19,106 bases of DNA, taken from positions 1 through 19,106 of the forward strand of contig JAIPIO010000025.1 in the NCBI GenBank assembly GCA_021734595.1. The letters run 5' to 3'. The translations under genes and the position numbers were made by a program. Numbering within the stretch: the stretch's first letter is position 1; each line of letters opens with the position of its first letter. The notes below the pieces were generated by a model, which was not told the origin of the DNA, searched no databases, and was given only the letters and a program-made list of their open reading frames with translations. This DNA comes from Kiritimatiellales bacterium. GTDB lineage: Bacteria; Verrucomicrobiota; Kiritimatiellia; Kiritimatiellales; Pontiellaceae. Below are positions 1-5,548 of this stretch, piece by piece.

Positions 1-1343
1 GCCAGAATCCGGCCCTGCCCGATGGTCATGTTGCACAGGTCGGTGTCGTTCTTGCTTCCCGCCGGGAGCATTCCGGGTTTTTCCACCCCGACCCCGGCGT
101 CGATCCCGGTTTTCTCCCCCAAGCCGAACCGACTGGCCATGACCCGGATCGGCTCATAGCCGATCTCTAGTCCGGTGTGGTACATATAGACATTGCAGGA
201 GTGCTGGAGTGCCTGCCGCAGGCTCAGCTCGCCGTGCCCTGGCCGACCAATCCAGCAGCGCATGGTCCGTCTTCCAATCTGGAAGACCCCGTGGCAGGTA
301 TACGTTGTTTCAGCCATTTCCTCTTTTTCCAGCAACGCCGCCAACGCAACAATCGGTTTGAAGGTACTGCCCGGCGGATATTGTCCGCGCACCGTGCGAA
401 AGAACAGCGGGTTGTCAGGATCGTTAAGCAACCGCTTGTAGTAGCTGCCGTAGCGGATGCGGTTGGCGTCAAACGCCGGGCCGCTGGCGAGCGCAAGCAC
501 ATCGCCGTTGTTCGGATCGAGCACCACCACCGCGCCGCGGTTGGTCGAGAGCGCATCAACCGCGTATTTCTGCACTTCGGCATCAATGGTCAGCTGTAGA
601 TCCCCGCCCGCCTTCGGGGAACGTACCGCCATATCCTCATGGCGAAACCCGGACACATCTATCTGCATCAGCTTGCCGCCGGCCTCACCCCGCAAAAATT
701 CATTGTAAAGCGCTTCCAGACCGGACCGCCCGGTCAGATCCGGCAGATAATAGTGGATCCGCTCCCCGTCAGCGTCCTGCACCGCATCCGCCCGGCCCAC
801 ATAGCCGAGCAGGTGCGAAAATTTGTCGCCGCGCGGGTAAATCCGCGAGGATCGGTTGTAGATGTCGACGCCCTTGAGGTCGGACGTTTTTTCCGCCCAG
901 CGCGCCATGGTCCGCTCGTCGATATCTTCCCAGGCGATGAACGGCAGCGGAAGCCGCCGATGGATATGCTTCATCAGGTCATCGGTCGTCACCGTCACCG
1001 GGAGACCGATCCGGTCGGAAATGGTTTCGATCAACTCCATGCCGCGTGCCGCCGTGTTTTTCCACGCTCCGGGCCGGGCAATCTCTTCCATGAAGATGGC
1101 TATGCTGTAGCTGGGCCGGTTATCGGCCAGGCAGACGCCGTTGGAATCGAACACCCGCCCGCGGATGCCGGGCAGCCGCACGCGGCGGATGCTCTGGCTG
1201 ATGAAGCGTGACTCATAATCGCTTTGACGCGGGATCTGCAGCCGCCACAACTCGCCAACGAGCAACAGCATGGCAGTCAGCATCAGGCCGGCCATAATCC
1301 ACAGCCGGGGTTGATTTCCGCTTCTATGACGGCGAATTTTCAT
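1..1343 (-). CDS. mrdA: Penicillin-binding protein 2, partial (C-terminus off left edge)
   Basis: Elongation-specific peptidoglycan transpeptidase of the rod complex, anchored in the inner membrane with its catalytic domain in the periplasm. The start is the ATG at 1343, which overlaps the mreD stop in an ATGA. A single membrane anchor lies around residues 14-30. The non-catalytic N-terminal domain has the typical IRGRVFDSNG segment near residue 60. The transpeptidase domain shows PPGSTFKP with nucleophile Ser326 (SxxK) and the second motif SCN at Ser382-Asn384, both close to their places in E. coli PBP2. The IGQG segment is the last thing seen. The KTG motif and roughly the last third of the domain lie beyond the window. 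It is the last gene of mreBCD-mrdA within the window, and nothing suggests it is broken; it is only cut by the window edge. Confidence rests on motifs plus operon context. Confidence 0.95.
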   Translation of the reverse strand, partial: MKIRRHRSGNQPRLWIMAGLMLTAMLLLVGELWRLQIPRQSDYESRFISQSIRRVRLPGIRGRVFDSNGVCLADNRPSYSIAIFMEEIARPGAWKNTAARGMELIETISDRIGLPVTVTTDDLMKHIHRRLPLPFIAWEDIDERTMARWAEKTSDLKGVDIYNRSSRIYPRGDKFSHLLGYVGRADAVQDADGERIHYYLPDLTGRSGLEALYNEFLRGEAGGKLMQIDVSGFRHEDMAVRSPKAGGDLQLTIDAEVQKYAVDALSTNRGAVVVLDPNNGDVLALASGPAFDANRIRYGSYYKRLLNDPDNPLFFRTVRGQYPPGSTFKPIVALAALLEKEEMAETTYTCHGVFQIGRRTMRCWIGRPGHGELSLRQALQHSCNVYMYHTGLEIGYEPIRVMASRFGLGEKTGIDAGVGVEKPGMLPAGSKNDTDLCNMTIGQGRIL

Positions 1344-1846
1344 TGCCACACCACCGCCCTTCTTTGCGGCAGCGACTCTTCAAACCGGTGCATGATAAAA
1401 AACACAACCGGCAGCGTGACCATCCCCGACAGAAAGGCGCCCAGCATGCGCAACGCTCCGAAAGAAAACGCCAGCGGGCGGGCTCCCGTAGCGGTAAACA
1501 CCAGAAGGAAAACCAACGTCACCAACATATGCCCAAGGGCACCGAAGATGAACTGCGTCACGAGCTGCTCGGGGAAAACCTCGTTGCGGACCCGGTACGC
1601 CAGGTTTCCAATGATTGGAAAAGCGATCAGGGCCGGACCGATCGGCCCCGCATCGATGCCGTCCTGCAGCAAGGCCGCCCATATGGCTGCGGCCCACATC
1701 AGCCGGGGGCTGCCTTTCAGCGAATAAAACAGAACCAGCGCCGGCAACACCGGTGGCTTTACGGAACCGAGCAGCGGCCAGACTGGCAGCAACGACTGCA
1801 CCACCGTCCCCATAACCATCAGCGGAAACATCGCAACCCGGCTCAT
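1340..1846 (-). CDS. mreD: Rod shape-determining protein MreD
   Basis: Small polytopic inner-membrane protein of the elongasome. It is 168 residues long, the usual size for MreD, and almost entirely hydrophobic, with about five membrane segments spread over the whole length. MreD proteins are poorly conserved, so the call rests on size, hydrophobic pattern and its place between mreC and mrdA. Both junctions are 4-bp ATGA overlaps, which indicates translational coupling with mreC upstream and mrdA downstream. A perfect TTTCC-N7-GGAAA dyad lies inside the gene at 1605-1621, where it encodes part of an FPIIGN segment. Confidence 0.9.
   Translation of the reverse strand: MSRVAMFPLMVMGTVVQSLLPVWPLLGSVKPPVLPALVLFYSLKGSPRLMWAAAIWAALLQDGIDAGPIGPALIAFPIIGNLAYRVRNEVFPEQLVTQFIFGALGHMLVTLVFLLVFTATGARPLAFSFGALRMLGAFLSGMVTLPVVFFIMHRFEESLPQRRAVVWQ
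1605..1621. repeat. TTTCC-N7-GGAAA dyad within mreD
   Basis: TTTCCAATGATTGGAAA has perfect 8-bp arms around one central base. It lies in coding DNA of an essential-type gene, so the element is tolerated there or has become part of the protein. Confidence 0.6.
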
Positions 1847-2679
1847 CGCGCCCCTCCCCCGGTCGGATTGTCTTCCGGCTCCGATATCACAAATACGTAG
1901 TCCAGCAACCCCGCCGTTGCGCGGGGAATGATCTGGGCCGACTGGTAGAGCCCGGACTCATCCCGCTCGACCTTCTGTACATAACCGATGTGAATGCCCG
2001 TTGGAAATACCCCGCCCAGCCCAGACGTCACCACTTCATCGCCGGCGCGAACCTCCGCGTCTTTGTTGATAAAATCCATACGGACGACGGGATGCCCGCT
2101 GGCATTTGCGCCGTGGCCGCTCACCACACCAAATGCATTTACGCGCAAAATCCGCGCCGAAACCCGGCAGGCGGGGTCGGAAATCAGGATCACTTCGCTG
2201 GTCCTGTGGGAAACTTCCAGGGTTTTCCCGACGAGTCCGTCCGGGGAAATTACGGCGCGGTTCCACTGGATTCCGTGGCGTGCGCCCTTTCCAATGCGGA
2301 CGGTGTTCCACCAGCCACTGATATTCCGGCTCATCACTTCGCAAGGGATCATCTGCCGCGGTTCCTGGCGATGGAAGTCCAGCATCCGGCGCAACCGCCG
2401 GTTTTCTTCGTCAAGATTCTTGAAGGTGTTGAGTTCCGCCTGCATGTGGACGAGCTCGGCGGAGAGCTCGCGGTTCTTTTCAACCATGCCGCCCAGCCCG
2501 CGAACCGCCGCCACCGCCTCGCCGACATGCTGGCCAACGCCGGATATGCCGCGCTGAAGCGGAGACACAATGCCGCGCAGGACGCCCTTGCCCCAAAGGG
2601 ATATCCCTGCAGGCAGGGTAAACACCACGATGAGCAGAATGCCCAAAACGGCGGCATAAACTGGTTTTCTGTCTCTCAA
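1843..2679 (-). CDS. mreC: Rod shape-determining protein MreC
   Basis: Bitopic inner-membrane protein that links cytoplasmic MreB to periplasmic PBP2. It is 278 residues long, normal for the family. There is a short basic N-terminus, a membrane anchor at about residues 9-28, a coiled-coil helix at about 65-100 (NRELSAELVHMQAEL), then the beta-rich MreC domain to about residue 265 and a Pro/Gly-rich tail. The likely start is the TTG at 2679: a TAG stop lies five codons upstream, and the next in-frame ATG falls after the membrane anchor. A weak AGGG lies about 10 nt before the TTG. The gene follows mreB after 69 bp and overlaps mreD by 4 bp. Confidence 0.93.
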   Translation of the reverse strand: MRDRKPVYAAVLGILLIVVFTLPAGISLWGKGVLRGIVSPLQRGISGVGQHVGEAVAAVRGLGGMVEKNRELSAELVHMQAELNTFKNLDEENRRLRRMLDFHRQEPRQMIPCEVMSRNISGWWNTVRIGKGARHGIQWNRAVISPDGLVGKTLEVSHRTSEVILISDPACRVSARILRVNAFGVVSGHGANASGHPVVRMDFINKDAEVRAGDEVVTSGLGGVFPTGIHIGYVQKVERDESGLYQSAQIIPRATAGLLDYVFVISEPEDNPTGGGAR

Positions 2680-2728
2680 TACAATCCAACCCTATTTTTC
2701 AAGGAAGGATGGGCGGCACAGTATTAAA

Positions 2729-2743
2729 CCGCGGAAACAGCGG
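2729..2743 (-). other. Small stem-loop after mreB
   Basis: On the minus strand CCGC and GCGG form a 4-bp stem with a 7-nt loop, followed by TTTAAT, just after the mreB stop. It is too weak for a confident terminator. It may be an attenuator between mreB and mreC, which would let MreB be made in excess. This is inference only. Confidence 0.2.
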
Positions 2744-2748
2744 AAGTT

Positions 2749-3777
2749 TTAAGTATGGGGTCCTGCCATTCTGCGCAAGAAGTTGATTTCGTGCAGCACA
2801 ATCCCGGTGCCTTCTGCCACGGCGCTCAGCGGATCATCCGCAATATGCACCGGCAGACCGGTTTTCTCTGTGAGCAGCTGATCCAGCCCGCGCAACAATG
2901 CGCCGCCGCCCGCCAGGACCATTCCGCGGTCCACCAGGTCGGCTGACAGTTCCGGCAGGCATCGTTCGAGCGTAACACGCACGGCCTCAACGATTGCGTT
3001 CACCGGTTCCTGCAATGCATTGCGGATCTCTTCGGAGCTGATCGTCAGCGTTTTCGGCAAGCCCGCCACCAGATCGCGTCCTTTTACCTCCATCGTCGTG
3101 TCTTCGCTCGTCGCGATGGCGGAACCCATAGTAATCTTAATATCTTCGGCTGTCCGTTCCCCGATCAATAAATTATATTCCCGCTTGATGTGCTGGATGA
3201 TTGCTTCATCCATTTCATCGCCACCGACCCGTACACTGCGGCTGTATACAATACCGGCGAGGGATATCAATGCGACTTCCGTCGTCCCCCCTCCAATATC
3301 CACGATCATATTGCCGGCCGGCTCCTGTACTGGAAGCCCTACGCCGATCGCGGCGGCCATCGGTTCTTCGATTAAAAACACATCGCGCGCGCCCGCATGC
3401 ATCGCGGAATCCTTCACCGCGCGCTTTTCTACTTCTGTGATCCCACTTGGTACGGCAATCACCACTCGGGGCCGTACCATTCTCCTTCTATTGTGAACCT
3501 TCTGAATAAAATAGCGGAGCATCGCCTCGGTAATCTCGAAATCCGCGATAACCCCGCTCTTCAAAGGTCTGATTGCCACAATGCTACCCGGGGTGCGTCC
3601 CAGCATCCGTTTGGCTTCGTCGCCAACGGCCAGCACACGGTTGGTCCCTGCCTGCACCGCAACCACGGAAGGTTCACGCAGCACAATACCGCGGTCGCGG
3701 GCATACACGAGCGTATTTGCCGTGCCCAGGTCAATTCCGATGTCGCTGGAAAACATTCCCCATAGACGGTTTAACAT
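2749..3777 (-). CDS. mreB: Actin-like rod shape-determining protein MreB
   Basis: Cytoplasmic actin homologue that polymerises on the inner membrane and directs lateral wall synthesis. It is 342 residues long, the standard length. Visible hallmarks are the phosphate-1 loop DLGTANTLVY from residue 16, the PSGITEVEKRAV segment, the phosphate-2 loop DIGGGTTEVA, an adenosine-side GGGALLRG, and DDPLSAVAEGTG near the C-terminus. The N-terminus contains a hydrophobic LWGMF stretch that could be the membrane-binding end. An AAGGAAG ribosome site sits about 7 nt before the ATG. It is first in the mreBCD-mrdA operon and divergent from the MarR gene. Confidence 0.97.
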   Translation of the reverse strand: MLNRLWGMFSSDIGIDLGTANTLVYARDRGIVLREPSVVAVQAGTNRVLAVGDEAKRMLGRTPGSIVAIRPLKSGVIADFEITEAMLRYFIQKVHNRRRMVRPRVVIAVPSGITEVEKRAVKDSAMHAGARDVFLIEEPMAAAIGVGLPVQEPAGNMIVDIGGGTTEVALISLAGIVYSRSVRVGGDEMDEAIIQHIKREYNLLIGERTAEDIKITMGSAIATSEDTTMEVKGRDLVAGLPKTLTISSEEIRNALQEPVNAIVEAVRVTLERCLPELSADLVDRGMVLAGGGALLRGLDQLLTEKTGLPVHIADDPLSAVAEGTGIVLHEINFLRRMAGPHT

Positions 3778-3794
3778 ATAGCAACTTCCTTTAT

Positions 3795-3808
3795 TAAATC
3801 ATGATTTA
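3795..3808. promoter_or_regulatory. 14-bp palindrome upstream of mreB
   Basis: TAAATCATGATTTA is a perfect 14-bp palindrome just upstream of the mreB ribosome site. By position it would lie in the mreB 5' leader or overlap its promoter. A TTATCA-18-TATAAA arrangement on the minus strand (about 3810-3840) is a possible promoter, with only a partial match in the -35. Which protein binds here, if any, cannot be told from the sequence. Confidence 0.3.
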
Positions 3809-3842
3809 TATCAAATCGGTAAACTGTGTGATAATTAACGGC

Positions 3843-3860
3843 GTTTGGTCAAGACCAAAC
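3843..3860. promoter_or_regulatory. 18-bp inverted repeat in mreB/marR intergenic region
   Basis: GTTTGGTC-AA-GACCAAAC has two perfect 8-bp arms with a 2-nt centre, the form expected of a dimeric regulator's operator. It lies about 70 bp upstream of mreB and about 170 bp upstream of the MarR start, so mreB is the closer target. The sequence differs from the palindrome at 4005-4018, so a different regulator is likely. Confidence 0.35.
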
Positions 3861-3907
3861 CCCCGCCCCTCTGTGCCCGATTGTAAATGCGGCGCATCGC
3901 TCCCCCG

Positions 3908-3987
3908 CTTCCGGTCTATGGAAGAAAAGTTTCAAGGATTGGAAACCGTTTCCCAATGGTTGGAAAAAAATTTCCGATCCCTGGAAA
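3908..3987. repeat. Cluster of four TTCC...GGAA dyads upstream of marR
   Basis: Four short dyads stand in a row: 3908-3924 (CTTCC-N7-GGAAG), 3929-3946 (GTTTC...GGAAAC), 3949-3967 (TTTCC with an 8-nt centre) and 3971-3987 (TTTCC-N7-GGAAA). They are related to the cluster at 14722-14812 and to single copies inside several genes. They end 9 bp before the TTGACA of the proposed marR promoter. Confidence 0.7.
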
Positions 3988-3995
3988 AACAACCC

Positions 3996-4024
3996 TTGAC
4001 ATTGGTTCGGCGCCGAACTATTTG
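3996..4024 (+). promoter_or_regulatory. Putative marR promoter
   Basis: A perfect TTGACA (3996-4001) is followed after 17 bp by TATTTG (4019-4024), which matches the -10 consensus only in its TAT. The start of transcription would fall near 4031, at or within a base or two of the chosen ATG. That would make the message leaderless or nearly so. The -35 is convincing; the -10 is weak. Confidence 0.45.
4005..4018. promoter_or_regulatory. Putative MarR operator in the promoter spacer
   Basis: GTTCGGCGCCGAAC is a perfect 14-bp palindrome that fills the spacer between the proposed -35 and -10 hexamers. MarR-family dimers typically bind palindromes of this size, and binding between the hexamers would block RNA polymerase. 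It is therefore a good candidate for autorepression of the MarR-DUF3795 unit. No second copy was noticed in the window. Confidence 0.55.
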
Positions 4025-4031
4025 TATGTGC

Positions 4032-4484
4032 ATGACAACGGAAGAAAATAAAATCGAGGCGCGCGGGATCATCGGGGAGATTGCCCGGATCCGCGAACGG
4101 TCCAACCTTTTGATCGAGCAGAAACTGCGGAATCTGGGTATTGAAGGTATCCTTCCCGCCCACGGCAGCATCCTCGCCTTCCTGTTCCAGCAGAATCAGC
4201 CGGTGCCGGTAAAACGCATTGTCGAACAGGTCGGACGCGTAAAGTCGACCGTGACCGGCATGGTCAACAACCTCGAACACAACGGATATGTCACCAAAGA
4301 TCCTTCGGCGAAAGATGGCCGCGTTATCCTCGTGAAGCTCACCGACAAAGGCCGCGACCTCAAACCGCATTTTGATCAAATTTCGGAAAAGCTGATAGAC
4401 AAAGTCTACGGCGAGATGCCGCAGGAAGACAGGGAAACACTGGCCGGACTCCTTTCCCGGGTTCGGAACAACATGGAGAAATAA
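4032..4484 (+). CDS. MarR-family transcriptional regulator
   Basis: A 150-residue winged-helix regulator that binds DNA as a dimer and usually responds to small phenolic or oxidant ligands. N-terminal dimerisation helices are followed by the winged helix-turn-helix (about 42-110): HGSILAFLF, a recognition helix near KSTVTGMVNNLEHNGYV, and the wing KDGRVILVKLTDKG. C-terminal dimerisation helices end the protein. The frame is open further upstream to 3801, but that part would translate the dyad cluster and the promoter, so it is rejected. ATG 4032 or ATG 4026 (two codons earlier) are the sensible starts. No Shine-Dalgarno precedes either, which fits the leaderless arrangement. The stop is 1 bp from the next gene, so the DUF3795 gene is likely co-transcribed. 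Confidence 0.88.
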   Translation: MTTEENKIEARGIIGEIARIRERSNLLIEQKLRNLGIEGILPAHGSILAFLFQQNQPVPVKRIVEQVGRVKSTVTGMVNNLEHNGYVTKDPSAKDGRVILVKLTDKGRDLKPHFDQISEKLIDKVYGEMPQEDRETLAGLLSRVRNNMEK

Positions 4485-4485
4485 A

Positions 4486-4896
4486 ATGAGCACAAAGAAA
4501 ATAAACCGAAGAACATTCACCGCCACCGCCCTTTGCGCAGGATGCGCAACGGCGCTGGTCGGTTGCAAAACCAACGAAACCGCAGGGTGCCAAAAGGACA
4601 TGGGTGCCTATTGTGGCCTCTACTGCGGCACCTGCCCGCTGTACACCGGCGGCAAATGCACCGGTTGCAAGGGGCCGACCGAAACCCTCGCCGACCATTG
4701 CAAAGCGTGCAAGATGCGCCCGTGCGCCCAGGCAAAGGGAATCAAGTCGTGCGCCGAATGCCCCGGCTTCCCTTGCGAAAAAACCGAAGCCTTCCACAAC
4801 TCGGGCAAACCGATGGGCAAAGCTGCGGCAACCAACTGCAAAACCATTCAGGAAATCGGCTATGATCAGTGGCTCGCAGGGCAGGAAGCCAAGTAG
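4486..4896 (+). CDS. Exported Cys-rich DUF3795 protein, Tat lipoprotein
   Basis: A 136-residue protein with a twin-arginine signal (NRRTFTA, Arg8-Arg9), a short hydrophobic stretch and a lipobox-like LVGC ending at Cys27. It is probably Tat-exported and lipid-anchored. The mature part has many cysteines arranged in pairs: YCGLYCGTCPLY, CTGCKG, CKACKMRPC and CAECPGFPC. This is the pattern of the DUF3795 family, whose function is unknown but which suggests a metal or Fe-S centre. Tat export would agree with a cofactor loaded in the cytoplasm. The gene is translated 1 bp after marR, and its GGAG ribosome site lies inside the marR end. It is the most likely direct target of that regulator. Confidence 0.85.
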   Translation: MSTKKINRRTFTATALCAGCATALVGCKTNETAGCQKDMGAYCGLYCGTCPLYTGGKCTGCKGPTETLADHCKACKMRPCAQAKGIKSCAECPGFPCEKTEAFHNSGKPMGKAAATNCKTIQEIGYDQWLAGQEAK

Positions 4897-4916
4897 TCAT
4901 CAATCGTGAAGTAGAA

Positions 4917-4944
4917 GGCGGGGACGCTTAAAAGCGTCCCCGCC
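4917..4944. terminator. Strong GC hairpin after DUF3795 gene
   Basis: Arms of 13 bp (GGCGGGGACGCTT and its complement) close on a 2-nt loop. There is no T-tract on the plus strand after it (AGTCAAAAAAGG follows), so it is not a classical intrinsic terminator. It probably stabilises the upstream message or pauses transcription between the DUF3795 and NTF2-like genes. Confidence 0.45.
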
Positions 4945-4963
4945 AGTCAAAAAAGGAAATAGG

Positions 4964-5422
4964 ATGAAGCGTACAATTCAACTAGCCGTTCTTTTTGCCC
5001 TTTTGTTTGCACCGGTTTTTTCAGCTGTGGCAGATAAAAAAAGCGAAGCCAACAAAAAAGCGGCGATGGAGTTTTTCCAGCTGCTTGTGGGAGATCATAA
5101 TTACGAGGCCGCCCGCGCGTATGCCGGCGAATACGTTCAGCACGACCCAAAAATCGGCGATGGTTACGACGCGCTGGTTACGGCCCTCAAGCACCGAGAC
5201 GCGCCAAAGCGCAAAGTCGAGTTCAAGAATGTGGCGGCTGATGGAGATCTGGTTTATTTGCAAACCCATCGGGAGATGAAAGCGAAAGACGACGGATCTC
5301 CCGCCCGGATGGTGGTTACTCATCTGTTCCGCTTCAATGATGCGGGAAAAATCGACGAGCACTGGACCTATGCCCAGTCCGTGAAACTGAAAGACAGCGT
5401 CAGCAAGCATCCGCTGTTCTAA
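4964..5422 (+). CDS. Exported NTF2/SnoaL-like protein
   Basis: A 152-residue protein. The first ~24 residues are a Sec signal peptide (MKRTIQLAVLFALLFAPVFSAVA). The rest matches the NTF2-like cone fold of SnoaL-type proteins: helix KKAAMEFFQLLV, the YVQHDPKIGDG segment, then alternating beta strands ending in THLFRFNDAGKIDEHWTYAQ. In this superfamily the fold forms a pocket used for hydrolysis, aldol chemistry or mere binding, so no reaction can be assigned. The periplasmic location is inferred from the signal. It stands between the DUF3795 gene and the sulfatase chimera, in the same direction, with hairpins on both sides. Confidence 0.82.
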   Translation: MKRTIQLAVLFALLFAPVFSAVADKKSEANKKAAMEFFQLLVGDHNYEAARAYAGEYVQHDPKIGDGYDALVTALKHRDAPKRKVEFKNVAADGDLVYLQTHREMKAKDDGSPARMVVTHLFRFNDAGKIDEHWTYAQSVKLKDSVSKHPLF

Positions 5423-5451
5423 TAATTATTGCAGCTTCGCAGTTGTTGTAG

Positions 5452-5483
5452 ACCGCAGGAATGGCCACAGGCCATCCCGCGGT
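5452..5483. terminator. Imperfect hairpin after the NTF2-like gene
   Basis: ACCGCAGGAATGGCC pairs with GGCCATCCCGCGGT across a 3-nt loop, with one bulge and one mismatch. It lies 30 bp after the stop of the NTF2-like gene. An A/T-rich stretch follows but no true T-tract, so termination is only likely. Confidence 0.4.
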
Positions 5484-5493
5484 AAATATATGA

Positions 5494-5507
5494 GTTGATC
5501 AATCAAC
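5494..5507. promoter_or_regulatory. Small dyad upstream of the sulfatase chimera
   Basis: GTTGAT-CA-ATCAAC has two perfect 6-bp arms and lies about 40 bp before the start codon. It could be an operator, but the sequence is short and no clear promoter is seen around it. Confidence 0.25.
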
Positions 5508-5548
5508 ATTCCTTCCGTAAAATTAAACGCATAAAAAAGGAGATCATC

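Noticed and set aside
269..287. GTCTTCC...GGAAGAC dyad in mrdA
   Set aside because: The spacing is five rather than seven and it lies in a conserved PBP2 coding segment, so membership in the dyad family is doubtful.
2209..2232. Inverted repeat GGGAAA...TTTCCC inside mreC
   Set aside because: The half-sites are in the opposite order and spacing from the dispersed dyad, so it was not counted as a member.
3801..4031. Upstream extension of the MarR reading frame
   Set aside because: It would translate the dyad cluster, the promoter and the operator, and the residues do not resemble any MarR N-terminus.
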